64,000 bases of DNA from Limnohabitans sp. Rim8 (lineage in GTDB: Bacteria > Pseudomonadota > Gammaproteobacteria > Burkholderiales > Burkholderiaceae_C): contig NZ_CAMDLM010000014.1 of assembly GCF_945901735.1 (NCBI RefSeq), positions 23,878 to 87,877 on the forward strand, written 5' to 3'. The notes under the pieces are model-generated. The model was not told the origin of the DNA. It did not search any database and worked only from the letters and a program-made list of their open reading frames with translations. Shown one piece after another: positions 20,193 through 28,477 of this stretch (position 1 is its first letter; every line of letters starts with the position of its first letter). The position numbers and the translations under genes were made by a program.

Positions 20193-22319
20193 ATGAGTCA
20201 AGCTGATAACGTTGCCATGTCTTCCGCTTACCGCTGGCGATTGCACCGCAATGTCCTGATTTATGTGGTTTTTCTTCTGAGTTTGATCGGGGTGATGGCC
20301 TGGGCTGAGCGCGCAGGCCTGTCACGCAACTTGATCGGCCCGATCTTCCTGTTCAGCACGGTCATGATTTATGCGCTGATCGGAATCGCGGGCAGAACCA
20401 CCAACGAGGACGAATACTATGTGGCCGGTCGGCGCATCCCAGCCATGTACAACGGCATGGCCACGGCAGCAGACTGGATGAGCGCGGCTTCTTTCATCAG
20501 CCTGGCAGGGGCGCTGTACCTGCAAGGCTTTTCCGGCAGTGGCAACCAGCCCGGTGGCCTGGCCTATGTGATCGGCTGGACCGGCGGTTTTTGTCTGGTG
20601 GCCTTGTTGATTGCCCCGCAATTGCGTGCCATGCGCTTGTACACCTTGCCCGACTACTTCGACCAACGCTATGGCGGTCGCTGGCCACGTGTGATTGCTG
20701 CGCTGGCCTCTGTGCTGTGTTCATTCACCTATGTGGTTGCCCAGATCTATGGCATTGGCCTGATCGCTTCTCGACTGACCGGTGTGCAATTCGAAATCGG
20801 TATTTTGTTGGGCTTGGGCGGTGTTTTGCTGTGCTCTTTTCTGGGAGGGATGCGGGCCATCACCTGGACCCAAGTGGCGCAGTACATCATGTTGCTGTTG
20901 GCTTTTCTCATTCCTGTGTCCTGGTTGGCTTACAAACAACTGGGCAACCCTGTGGCACCTTGGGTCTATGGTGCGCAGCTGTCGGCCATTGCCAGCATCG
21001 AAAAGCGCCTGATGGACGACCCGGCCGAGCTGGAAGTGCGCCGCGAATACGCTCAGCGGGCAAAACTCTATGCTTCGCGCTTGCAAGATGTGGATGCGGC
21101 CATGGTCGATTTGCGACAGCAATTAGAGGAAAAAATCCGCTTGCTCAAGGCGCAGGGGGCCGACTTTGCCACCATTGCCCAAGTCCGCCGTGAGCTGCTG
21201 GCCGTGCCTCACGAACCCTCTGCTGCCCGCGAGTTGTGGACCCGCGCCTTGCACGACAACCTCGAACGGGCGCGGCCTTTGGGCGGCATGCCCCCGCACA
21301 CACAGGCTTTCACAGGGGAGCCCGGAGGTGGGCTGGCCCAAGAGATATTGTTCAGCGAGTCGCGCCTGAATTTCTTGGCCCTTGTCTTTTGCCTGATGAT
21401 TGGCACGGCAGGATTGCCGCACTTGTTGACCCGCTTCTATACCTTGCCTTCGGTGTCCGAAACGCGCAGCTCGGTGGCCTGGTCCTTGTTTTTCATCGGC
21501 CTGATTTACCTGAGCGTGCCCGCTTTGGCTGTGCTGGTGAAGTTCGAGGTGCTCAATACCTTGGTGGGCAGCAGCTTTGCCGACTTGCCTAGCTGGATGG
21601 CCCAGTGGGCCAGGTTGGACTCGGCCTTGCTGTCGTTTTCAGACGTTAACGGTGACGGAATTTTGCAGCTGGGTGAGCTCAAACTCGGGGCAGACATGAT
21701 CATGTTGGCCACGCCCGAATTGGGTGGAATGCCGTTTGTGGTGTCTGGCTTGGTGGCCGCTGGCGGGCTGGCAGCCGCTTTGTCGACAGCCGATGGTTTG
21801 CTGTTGACGATCAGCAATGGTTTGGTGCGCGACATGCGGCCCAATGGCGTCAATGGCCCCAAGTCTTCCGAAGGGCGGGTGATCCTGTCTAAGTTTGCTT
21901 TGCTGGCTGTGGCCATGCTGGCTGCGGTGGTCGCGGCTTTCAAGCCCGCAGAAATCCTGGCCTTGGTGTCGGCCTCTTTTTCGCTGGCTGCATCTGCCTT
22001 TTTTCCAGGCATGGTGCTGGGGATGGCCTGGCAGCGGGTGCATCGTGCGGCGGTGGTTCTGGGGATGCTGTCGGGTTTGGGGGTGACGATTTTTTACATC
22101 TTGGTCAATGCCCCTGGTTTCCGCCATTTTTGGGGGTTGGACCCTTCTGGCTGCTTGTGGTGGGGCATTCAGCCCTTGTCCGCAGGCGTTTTCGGGGTCC
22201 CTGTTGGTTTTGTGGTCATGGTGCTGGCCACCTGGCTGATCCCGCAGCGCCTGATGGGACCCAACCTGCGTTCACAAACTCCCCAAGCCGACCCGCCTAA
22301 CCACTATCCGGGACTGTGA
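20193..22319 (+). CDS. Sodium/solute symporter, VC_2705-like SSS subfamily, with cytosolic-type insert and EF-hand-like loop
   Basis: This 708-residue inner-membrane protein belongs to the sodium:solute symporter superfamily (LeuT fold, about 13 membrane helices). The family signatures FLFSTVMIYALIGI, ATAADWMSAASFISLAGALY and VSGLVAAGGLAAALSTADGLLL are clear. Between helices, residues about 260-383 form a hydrophilic, heptad-like insert rich in Glu, Arg and Lys. A DVNGDGILQLGE segment at 484-495 matches an EF-hand calcium loop. The substrate is unknown; acetate or another short carboxylate is only a guess from the neighbouring ppsA. The ATG at 20193 lies seven bases after AGGA; ATG 20217 is an alternative. 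No small DUF4212-type partner gene was seen. Confidence 0.85.
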   Translation: MSQADNVAMSSAYRWRLHRNVLIYVVFLLSLIGVMAWAERAGLSRNLIGPIFLFSTVMIYALIGIAGRTTNEDEYYVAGRRIPAMYNGMATAADWMSAASFISLAGALYLQGFSGSGNQPGGLAYVIGWTGGFCLVALLIAPQLRAMRLYTLPDYFDQRYGGRWPRVIAALASVLCSFTYVVAQIYGIGLIASRLTGVQFEIGILLGLGGVLLCSFLGGMRAITWTQVAQYIMLLLAFLIPVSWLAYKQLGNPVAPWVYGAQLSAIASIEKRLMDDPAELEVRREYAQRAKLYASRLQDVDAAMVDLRQQLEEKIRLLKAQGADFATIAQVRRELLAVPHEPSAARELWTRALHDNLERARPLGGMPPHTQAFTGEPGGGLAQEILFSESRLNFLALVFCLMIGTAGLPHLLTRFYTLPSVSETRSSVAWSLFFIGLIYLSVPALAVLVKFEVLNTLVGSSFADLPSWMAQWARLDSALLSFSDVNGDGILQLGELKLGADMIMLATPELGGMPFVVSGLVAAGGLAAALSTADGLLLTISNGLVRDMRPNGVNGPKSSEGRVILSKFALLAVAMLAAVVAAFKPAEILALVSASFSLAASAFFPGMVLGMAWQRVHRAAVVLGMLSGLGVTIFYILVNAPGFRHFWGLDPSGCLWWGIQPLSAGVFGVPVGFVVMVLATWLIPQRLMGPNLRSQTPQADPPNHYPGL

Positions 22320-22328
22320 TCTTCAGGC

Positions 22329-22334
22329 TATAAT
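22329..22334 (+). promoter_or_regulatory. Candidate -10 box for the rpsF operon
   Basis: A perfect TATAAT lies 81 bases before the rpsF ATG, just beyond the symporter stop. The -35 is not obvious. The leader between it and rpsF contains a GGTTAACC palindrome (22394-22401) directly before the ribosome-binding site, so leader folding could matter for S6 or S18 autoregulation. Confidence 0.5.
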
Positions 22335-22414
22335 GATGGGCTTAGCCTTGCTGCACCCCGACAGACGCTGGGGGCAGCTATTCCAACCATTTGGGTTAAC
22401 CTCAAGGAGTTTCA

Positions 22415-22780
22415 ATGCGTCATTACGAAATCATTTTGCTGATCCATCCCGATCAGTCAGAACAAGTGCCGGCCATGCTGGAGCGCTACAAGGGCATGAT
22501 CACTGCTGGCGGTGGCAGCATTCACCGTGTCGAAGACTGGGGTCGCCGTCAACTGGCGTACCAAATAAACAAGCTGGGCAAAGCACACTACCTGTGCGTG
22601 AACATTGAAGCCGACCAAGCCGTGATGGTCGAACTCGAGCACGCTTTCAAGTTCAACGATGCCGTGCTGCGTCACCTGACGGTGCTGAAGAAGAAAGCCG
22701 ACAACGGTCCTTCTTCCATGATGAAGACGGTCGAGCGCGAAGAAGCCCGCAAGTCACAACAAGCCGAATTCGCCGCTTGA
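22415..22780 (+). CDS. rpsF: 30S ribosomal protein S6
   Basis: S6 binds the central domain of 16S rRNA together with S18. The 121-residue protein begins [19 protein letters not shown], a family signature, and has the [11 protein letters not shown] segment and a charged C-terminal tail. AAGGAG stands seven bases before the ATG. It is the first gene of rpsF-priB-rpsR-rplI. Confidence 0.97.
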   Translation: MRHYEIILLIHPDQSEQVPAMLERYKGMITAGGGSIHRVEDWGRRQLAYQINKLGKAHYLCVNIEADQAVMVELEHAFKFNDAVLRHLTVLKKKADNGPSSMMKTVEREEARKSQQAEFAA

Positions 22781-22797
22781 CACGTGCCTGTTGAGGA

Positions 22798-23085
22798 GTG
22801 AACCGTACCGAATTGAAAGCCTGTATTGCCGAGCAAGCCGCTTTGCGATACAACCCCGCTGGTTTGCCTGCTCTGGATTTGATTCTGGAACACGCCTCTG
22901 AAGTACAAGAGGCCGGGCAAATGCGCAAAGTTCAGTTGAAACTTCGTGCCTTGGCCATCGGGTCATTGGCCGAAAGACTGGCCAAGCAAGCGGTAGGCAG
23001 TGTCTTGACGGTTCAAGGCTTTTTGGCCACCCCTCGACAAGGCAAAAGTGTCGTGTTGCACATTCAACAGTTTCAGCAAGATTAA
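22798..23085 (+). CDS. priB: Primosomal replication protein N (PriB)
   Basis: PriB is a small single-strand DNA-binding OB-fold protein that helps PriA reload DnaB at stalled forks. The 95-residue product has the family pattern of a central basic [16 protein letters not shown] strand and a C-terminal [10 protein letters not shown]. It starts at GTG 22798, with GAGG nearby. Its place between rpsF and rpsR is conserved in beta- and gammaproteobacteria and supports the call despite low sequence conservation. The helicase it helps load, DnaB, is encoded 930 bases downstream. Confidence 0.88.
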   Translation: MNRTELKACIAEQAALRYNPAGLPALDLILEHASEVQEAGQMRKVQLKLRALAIGSLAERLAKQAVGSVLTVQGFLATPRQGKSVVLHIQQFQQD

Positions 23086-23099
23086 TTTCAGGAGGCCCC

Positions 23100-23381
23100 A
23101 TGGCCACGTTCAAAAAATTCAACAAAGACAAGCGCCCTAAGCGCAACACCCAGTCACTGCTGTTCAAGCGCAAGCGTTTTTGCCGCTTCACAGTCACTGG
23201 CGTCGAAGAGATCGACTACAAAGATGTGGACACCTTGCGTGACTTCATTGCCGAAAACGGCAAAATCATTCCTGCGCGCCTGACTGGCACCCGTGCCATT
23301 TTCCAGCGCCAGCTCAACACTGCCATCAAGCGCGCTCGCTTTTTGGCCATGTTGCCCTACACCGACCAGCACAAAGTCTAA
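23100..23381 (+). CDS. rpsR: 30S ribosomal protein S18
   Basis: S18 forms a heterodimer with S6 on the 30S platform. The 93-residue protein contains the conserved core [27 protein letters not shown] and ends with the usual arginine-rich helix ([17 protein letters not shown]). It has a slightly long basic N-terminus. AGGAGG lies eight bases before the ATG. Confidence 0.97.
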   Translation: MATFKKFNKDKRPKRNTQSLLFKRKRFCRFTVTGVEEIDYKDVDTLRDFIAENGKIIPARLTGTRAIFQRQLNTAIKRARFLAMLPYTDQHKV

Positions 23382-23392
23382 GGAGTCCAACC

Positions 23393-23845
23393 ATGCAAAT
23401 CATTCTGCTCGAAAAGGTTGTAAACCTGGGTAATCTGGGTGATATCGTCAAAGTCAAAGACGGCTATGCGCGCAACTTTCTGATCCCCCAAGGTCGTGCA
23501 CGCCGTGCGACCGAAGCCAACAAGGCCGAGTTCGAAGCTCGCCGCGTTGAATTGGAAAAAGCCGCTGCCGCTAAATTGGCCGAAGCCCAGGCCCAAGGAG
23601 AGAAATTGTCTGGCCTGGTGGTCAAGTTGTCGCAAAAAGCCGGTGTGGATGGCCGTTTGTTTGGTTCAGTGACCAACCATGACATCGCCGAAGAGCTGAA
23701 CAAACAAGGCTACAAACTGGTCAAGTCACAGATCCGCATGCCCCACGGCCCCATCAAAGTGGTGAGCGAGTCTTCCGTGTCGGTGGCATTGCACACCGAC
23801 GTGGTGGTGGACGTGACCGTGACGGTGTACGGCGAAACAGCCTGA
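23393..23845 (+). CDS. rplI: 50S ribosomal protein L9
   Basis: L9 binds 23S rRNA near the L1 stalk and spans to the small subunit. The 150-residue product has the N-terminal signature [13 protein letters not shown] and the [17 protein letters not shown] stretch, a long connecting helix (about 40-75) and a C-terminal domain. It is the last gene of the operon and is followed by a terminator. Confidence 0.97.
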   Translation: MQIILLEKVVNLGNLGDIVKVKDGYARNFLIPQGRARRATEANKAEFEARRVELEKAAAAKLAEAQAQGEKLSGLVVKLSQKAGVDGRLFGSVTNHDIAEELNKQGYKLVKSQIRMPHGPIKVVSESSVSVALHTDVVVDVTVTVYGETA

Positions 23846-23861
23846 TTTTTGTGGCGCCCTG

Positions 23862-23896
23862 AAAAGCCGTCTGGCCTTGTGCTTGGCGGCTTTTTT
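23862..23896 (+). terminator. Intrinsic terminator after rplI
   Basis: AAAAGCCG (23862-23869) pairs with CGGCTTTT (23887-23894) around a 17-base loop, followed by TT and an A/T-rich tail. It lies 17 bases after the rplI stop. Confidence 0.75.
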
Positions 23897-23948
23897 ATTT
23901 GGTTCCGCGATCTGACTTTTACAGAACAGCACACCGAATGCACAAAGC

Positions 23949-23957
23949 TTATCCACA
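23949..23957 (+). promoter_or_regulatory. Consensus DnaA box upstream of dnaB
   Basis: TTATCCACA matches the strict DnaA 9-mer consensus. It stands 61 bases before the dnaB ATG and is flanked by a short AAGCT/AGCTT dyad. Only one perfect copy is visible here, so it is a possible regulatory box rather than an origin. Confidence 0.45.
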
Positions 23958-24017
23958 GCTTTATCCCGAACTTGAAGCGTTTTTGCGAATACTATGGTCT
24001 TTTGAGGCCTGATACCG

Positions 24018-25436
24018 ATGTCCGTCGTTTTTGCTCCTTCCTTGAACACCTTTCATTCCGACCTTGCTGGCGACAACCCGGTGGCCAAGCTGCGCGTGCC
24101 ACCGCATTCGATTGAAGCCGAGTCCAGTGTTCTTGGCGGCTTGTTGCTGGACAACGGCGCCTGGGACCGTGTGGGGGATTTGCTGGTTGACAACGACTTT
24201 TACCGGCATGAACACAAGCTGATTTATGCGGCCATCGGGGCGCTGATCAACGCCTCTAAGCCGGCCGACGTGATCACTGTGAACGAGCAGTTGCAAAACC
24301 AGGGCAAGGCCGAGGAAATGGGGGGCTTGGGCTACTTGAACTCCTTGGCGCAGTATGTGCCCAGCGCCAGCAACATTCGCCGCTATGCCGAGATCGTGCG
24401 TGAGCGTTCGATCTTGCGCAAACTGGTGTCCGCCAGCGACGAAATCGCGACCAACGCCTTCAATCCCCAGGGAAAGGCGATTGACCGCATCCTGGACGAG
24501 GCCGAGCAAAAAATCTTCAACATTGGTGAGGAAGGCTCGCGCATGAAGCAGGGCTTCCAGTCAATGGACACACTGGTGGTGGAGTTGCTCGACCGCGTGA
24601 ACGAGATGGCCAACAATCCCAACGACATCACCGGGGTTCCCACTGGTTTCTACGACCTGGACCGTATGACCTCGGGCTTGCAGCCTGGGGATATGGTGGT
24701 GTTGGCGGCTCGACCTTCCATGGGTAAAACCGCTTTTGCGATCAACATCGCCGAGCATGTGGCCTTGAACGAGGGCTTGCCAGTGGCGGTGTTTTCGATG
24801 GAAATGGGCGCATCGCAGTTGGCGGTGCGTGTGGTGGGTTCGATCGGTCGCATTGATCAAGGCCATTTGCGCACTGGCAAGCTCAGCGATGACGAGTGGC
24901 CACGCTTGACGGAGGCCATTGAAAAACTGCGCAACGTGTCCTTGCACATCGACGAAACGCCAGGCCTGACGTCGTCCGAATTGCGGGCCAATGCCCGGCG
25001 GCTGGCGCGCCAGTGCGGCAAGTTGGGACTGATTGTGGTGGACTATTTGCAGCTGATGAGTGGTTCGGGCGGCGCTGGCGGTGACAATCGCGCCACCGAA
25101 CTGGGTGAGATTTCGCGGGGCCTGAAAATGCTGGCCAAAGAGTTGCAGTGTCCGGTGATTGCCTTGTCGCAGTTGAACCGCAGTGTCGAGCAGCGCACTG
25201 ACAAACGCCCCATGATGAGCGACTTGCGCGAGTCCGGCGCCATCGAGCAGGATGCCGACATCATCATGTTCATTTACCGCGACGACTACTACAACAAGGA
25301 TTCCAAAGATCCGGGCGTTGCGGAAATCATCATCGGTAAGCAGCGCAACGGCCCGACGGGCACGGTGCGGCTGACATTCCTGAAGAACCTGACGCGGTTT
25401 GAAAGTCTTGCGTCGGGTCTGAGCGACGATTACTGA
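24018..25436 (+). CDS. dnaB: Replicative DNA helicase DnaB
   Basis: DnaB is the hexameric 5'-3' helicase of the replication fork. The 472-residue product has an N-terminal helical collar domain (about 25-130, with [20 protein letters not shown]) and a RecA-like C-terminal domain with Walker [10 protein letters not shown] at about 233-241, IVVDYLQLM Walker B and the QLNRSVEQR segment. The length is typical and no intein is present. It converges with the PhoH-like gene, only 17 bases away. Confidence 0.97.
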   Translation: MSVVFAPSLNTFHSDLAGDNPVAKLRVPPHSIEAESSVLGGLLLDNGAWDRVGDLLVDNDFYRHEHKLIYAAIGALINASKPADVITVNEQLQNQGKAEEMGGLGYLNSLAQYVPSASNIRRYAEIVRERSILRKLVSASDEIATNAFNPQGKAIDRILDEAEQKIFNIGEEGSRMKQGFQSMDTLVVELLDRVNEMANNPNDITGVPTGFYDLDRMTSGLQPGDMVVLAARPSMGKTAFAINIAEHVALNEGLPVAVFSMEMGASQLAVRVVGSIGRIDQGHLRTGKLSDDEWPRLTEAIEKLRNVSLHIDETPGLTSSELRANARRLARQCGKLGLIVVDYLQLMSGSGGAGGDNRATELGEISRGLKMLAKELQCPVIALSQLNRSVEQRTDKRPMMSDLRESGAIEQDADIIMFIYRDDYYNKDSKDPGVAEIIIGKQRNGPTGTVRLTFLKNLTRFESLASGLSDDY

Positions 25437-25453
25437 GACCCGACTGCGTCGGC

Positions 25454-27178
25454 TCAGAGGGCTTCGCTGGCGAAGTCTGCCAGTCTGGAGCGCTCCCCGC
25501 GTGCCAAGGTGATGTGGCCACCGTGCGCCCAACCTTTGAAACGGTCTACTGCGTAGGTCAGGCCGGATGAGCCCTCGGTCAGGTAGGGCGTGTCAATTTG
25601 GGCGAGGTTGCCCATGCAGATGATCTTGGTGCCCGGGCCGGCGCGGGTGATCAAAGTTTTCATTTGCTTGGGCGTCAGGTTTTGCGCTTCGTCGATGATC
25701 ACGTACTTGTTCATGAAGGTGCGACCGCGCATGAAATTCATGCTCTTGATCTTGATGCGGCTCTTGATCAGCTCGTTGGTCGCTGCGCGACCCCATTCAC
25801 CGGCGTTGCCGCCCTCGCCCTTGGCCAAAAACTCCAAGTTGTCGTCCAATGCGCCCATCCAAGGGCCCATTTTCTCTTCTTCGGTGCCGGGCAAAAAGCC
25901 GATGTCTTCGCCCACGCTCACTGTCGCGCGGGTCATGATGATCTCGGTATAGCGGCGATCATCCAGCACCTGAGTGAGGCCTGCGGCCAGGGCCATCAGT
26001 GTTTTACCCGTGCCAGCGGTCCCCGCCAGCGTCACAAAGTCGATGTCCGGATCGGTCAACAGGTTCATCGCGAAGTTCTGTTCTCGGTTGCGTGTGGTGA
26101 CGCCCCAAACCGCATTCTTTTGGTGGTTGAAGTCCTTCAGCGTGCGCAGCACCGCCGTCTTACCGCGAATTTCGGTGACGCGCGCAAACAGGCTGGGTTC
26201 TCCGGGTGCCTCAAAATACACGAACTGATTCATGAACAGGCTCGGCACGATGGGGCCGCTGATGCGGTAGAAGGTGTGGGTGCCTTGCTGCCAGCTTTCC
26301 ACCGTTTTGCCATTTTTGAGCCAAAAGTCAGGTGGCAAAGCCATGGAGCCCGGGTACAACAGGTCGCCGTCTTCCAGGGTCTTGTCATTTTGGTAGTCTT
26401 CGGCCTGCAGCCCCAGCGCTCGGGCCTTGACGCGCATGTTGATGTCCTTGGACACCAGCACCACTTCGCGAGGCGCATGCAGCTGGCCCAGCGCCTTGAC
26501 CACGCCCAGGATCTGGTTGTCGGCTTTGCCTTGCGGCAGTGCCAGGGGCAGGCTCAGGTCGAGCGCCTGGGTCTGGAAAAACAACTGCCCTGTGGCATCC
26601 GAGTGGCCCGTGACACTCAAGGCTGAGCCTTGGCTCAGGTCTTGCCCTTGTCCAGAGGCCAACGCGTCGAGGGAGCGGCTGGCTTGACGGGCATTGCGCG
26701 CCACTTCGGTCATGCCTTTTTTGTGGCCGTCGAGCTCTTCCAGCACGATCATGGGCAAAAAGACATCGTGTTCCTCAAAGCGGAACAGACTCATCGGGTC
26801 GTGCATCAGCACATTGGTGTCGAGAACAAAGAGTTTGCTCGGGCCGTTGCGACGTTTGGTTCGGGCTGTAGCGGATTTGTTCACCCGACTGGCTGGCGTG
26901 GCCAAAGCGGAACGGGGCTCAGCTTGCGGCATGCCTGCGGGCTCGATGTTTGACGTGGCCAGCGCACCCCCTGGGGTCTTGGGTGACAGTGGACTGGCGT
27001 CGATCTTGCGCGGCCGTGCAGAACGTTTGGCTGTGCTGGCCTGGGGGGTCTCGCTGGCCAAGCCCCGTTTCGTTTCGATTTGCACCATGACGGGTGCATC
27101 GGTTGGCGTCTCGCTGTTGTCAAAGGCTGTGTGGGTCAAGCGGCTGGCGCGGTGAGTGGGAGCGGGTGGCAATGGCAT
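25454..27178 (-). CDS. PhoH family protein with N-terminal PIN domain (PhoH2-like ATPase/RNase)
   Basis: This 574-residue protein joins a PIN nuclease domain (starting KLFVLDTNVLMHD at about residue 115, with an acidic metal-binding pattern) to a PhoH P-loop ATPase domain (Walker A GTAGTGKT near 385-395; Walker B VIIDEAQNLTP near 494). Proteins of this build are proposed RNA helicase/RNases. The first 110 residues are low-complexity, rich in Ala, Pro, Ser and Arg, and probably disordered. ATG 27178 is used, but ATG 27088 is also possible because neither has a strong ribosome-binding site. It lies downstream of the peroxiredoxin gene with a terminator between. Confidence 0.88.
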   Translation of the reverse strand: MPLPPAPTHRASRLTHTAFDNSETPTDAPVMVQIETKRGLASETPQASTAKRSARPRKIDASPLSPKTPGGALATSNIEPAGMPQAEPRSALATPASRVNKSATARTKRRNGPSKLFVLDTNVLMHDPMSLFRFEEHDVFLPMIVLEELDGHKKGMTEVARNARQASRSLDALASGQGQDLSQGSALSVTGHSDATGQLFFQTQALDLSLPLALPQGKADNQILGVVKALGQLHAPREVVLVSKDINMRVKARALGLQAEDYQNDKTLEDGDLLYPGSMALPPDFWLKNGKTVESWQQGTHTFYRISGPIVPSLFMNQFVYFEAPGEPSLFARVTEIRGKTAVLRTLKDFNHQKNAVWGVTTRNREQNFAMNLLTDPDIDFVTLAGTAGTGKTLMALAAGLTQVLDDRRYTEIIMTRATVSVGEDIGFLPGTEEEKMGPWMGALDDNLEFLAKGEGGNAGEWGRAATNELIKSRIKIKSMNFMRGRTFMNKYVIIDEAQNLTPKQMKTLITRAGPGTKIICMGNLAQIDTPYLTEGSSGLTYAVDRFKGWAHGGHITLARGERSRLADFASEAL

Positions 27179-27222
27179 GAACGAAGGCCTTTAGAGGATT
27201 GAAAATTCGGACACCAGAAAAC

Positions 27223-27251
27223 AAAAAGCCGCCAGGTAAACCGGGCGGCTT
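27223..27251 (-). terminator. Intrinsic terminator after the peroxiredoxin gene (minus strand)
   Basis: AAGCCGCC (27226-27233) pairs with GGCGGCTT (27244-27251) around a 10-base loop. Read on the minus strand the stem is followed by TTTG and further T-rich sequence. It separates the peroxiredoxin gene from the PhoH-like gene. Confidence 0.75.
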
Positions 27252-27332
27252 GAAGATAAAAATATGAGGGACTGCGTTTCAGCGTCATGAATTCATTATG
27301 CACGAGCCCTGTGACAACACAGGCTGGTGACA

Positions 27333-27818
27333 TCAAACCACAGCATTGGCTTTTTTGAGGTCCTTGACGGCCTGCAACACTTCTTCGACATGGCCGGGGA
27401 CCTTCAGGCCGCGCCACTCTTGCTTGAGGGTGCCGTCGGCCCCGATCAAGAAGGTGCTGCGCTCTATGCCTTTGACCTTTTTGCCGTACATGATCTTGTT
27501 TTTCACCACACCAAACATGTGGCACATCTTTTCTTCGGTGTCGGCAATCAACTCGAAGGGCAGCTCCAGCTTGGCTTTGAAATCGTCGTGCGATTTCATA
27601 TTGTCTCGTGACACGCCAAGGACCAAGGCGCCGGCTTTCACGAAATCTTTGTATTTGTCGCGAAACTGCATGGCTTCAGTGGTGCAGCCAGGGGTGTTGT
27701 CTTTGGGATAGAAAAACAAAACAACGGTTTGACCCACGTGGGAGATGTTCGAAACTTTCAGACCGCTGGTGGCATTGGCTTCAAATTCGGGAAGGGGTTT
27801 GTTGAGAACGATCGCCAT
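27333..27818 (-). CDS. bcp: Thioredoxin-dependent thiol peroxidase (BCP/PrxQ family), lacking the usual resolving Cys
   Basis: BCP-type peroxiredoxins reduce hydrogen peroxide and organic hydroperoxides. The 161-residue protein has the peroxidatic Cys45 in the PKDNTPGCTTEA motif. In E. coli BCP a resolving Cys follows five residues later; here that position is Met50. The only other Cys is residue 99 (EEKMCHMF). It is therefore either a 1-Cys enzyme or uses a distant resolving Cys. The length is normal and the start is ATG 27818. It is transcribed toward the PhoH-like gene. Confidence 0.93.
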   Translation of the reverse strand: MAIVLNKPLPEFEANATSGLKVSNISHVGQTVVLFFYPKDNTPGCTTEAMQFRDKYKDFVKAGALVLGVSRDNMKSHDDFKAKLELPFELIADTEEKMCHMFGVVKNKIMYGKKVKGIERSTFLIGADGTLKQEWRGLKVPGHVEEVLQAVKDLKKANAVV

Positions 27819-27977
27819 TGAACTTTATCTCGCTTGACTGGTTGAGCGGGTGCCACCATTGCTTGGTGTCAGTTTCGCTAAAGGCCTTGGGCCTCGACAG
27901 CCCTCTATTTTACCCGGAACAGCCATTGGCATTTGCGCGCCAAGAGCAGAGAAAAAAACAACGAAAGAAATCATGCT

Positions 27978-28355
27978 TTAGGACTCGATCAAAAGCAAGG
28001 CGACCACCTTGCGTCCTTCACTGGCCAGGATGTTGTAGGTGCGACATGCCGCAGCAGTGTCCATGGTTTCTACGCCGATGCCGCGCATGAACAGGTCCTG
28101 CAGCCATTGCGGCTTGGCAAAACGCAGCTTTTGTCCGCTGCCGAACAAAACCAGCTCGGCACCGCTTTGGGCCCAGGGGCTGAAGTCGCTCGCGCCAAGT
28201 GCTTCAAAGTGGCCCGTCGCCCAGGTCGCAGACGGTATATTGGGCAGGCTGGTCACGGCCACCGACTGTGCATGCCGCACGCCATTGACTTCGATCCAAG
28301 CCCTGTCGTAAGCGTTGATGGTGGGGGCATTGGATTTGTCGGGCTGGAGTTTCAT
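27978..28355 (-). CDS. Mth938-like domain protein (DUF498 family)
   Basis: This 125-residue protein belongs to the Mth938/NDUFAF3-like family, small cytoplasmic proteins of unsettled bacterial function whose mitochondrial relative assists complex I assembly. The family pattern ELVLFGSGQKLRF followed by GIGVETMDTAAACRTYNILASEGRKVVALLL is clear. I start at ATG 28355 (MKLQPDKSN); the frame is open further upstream to 28436, but that extension overlaps the promoter region of alaA. It diverges from alaA. The 160-base gap to the peroxiredoxin start holds no gene that I can see. Confidence 0.85.
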   Translation of the reverse strand: MKLQPDKSNAPTINAYDRAWIEVNGVRHAQSVAVTSLPNIPSATWATGHFEALGASDFSPWAQSGAELVLFGSGQKLRFAKPQWLQDLFMRGIGVETMDTAAACRTYNILASEGRKVVALLLIES

Positions 28356-28477
28356 GGGGTGGGAAAATTCAGGGGAGGCGCAATTAAAGGGCAAGCTGTG
28401 AAAACTGCGCTGGAGAGGCCAAAGAAATGTGGTCAAATTATAGGTTTTCCCTGATCCACACTGCCTTTGGAGGCTCT

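Noticed and set aside
23941..24017. Replication origin near dnaB
   Set aside because: There is only one perfect DnaA box, no AT-rich unwinding repeats, and no dnaA or dnaN gene in the window.
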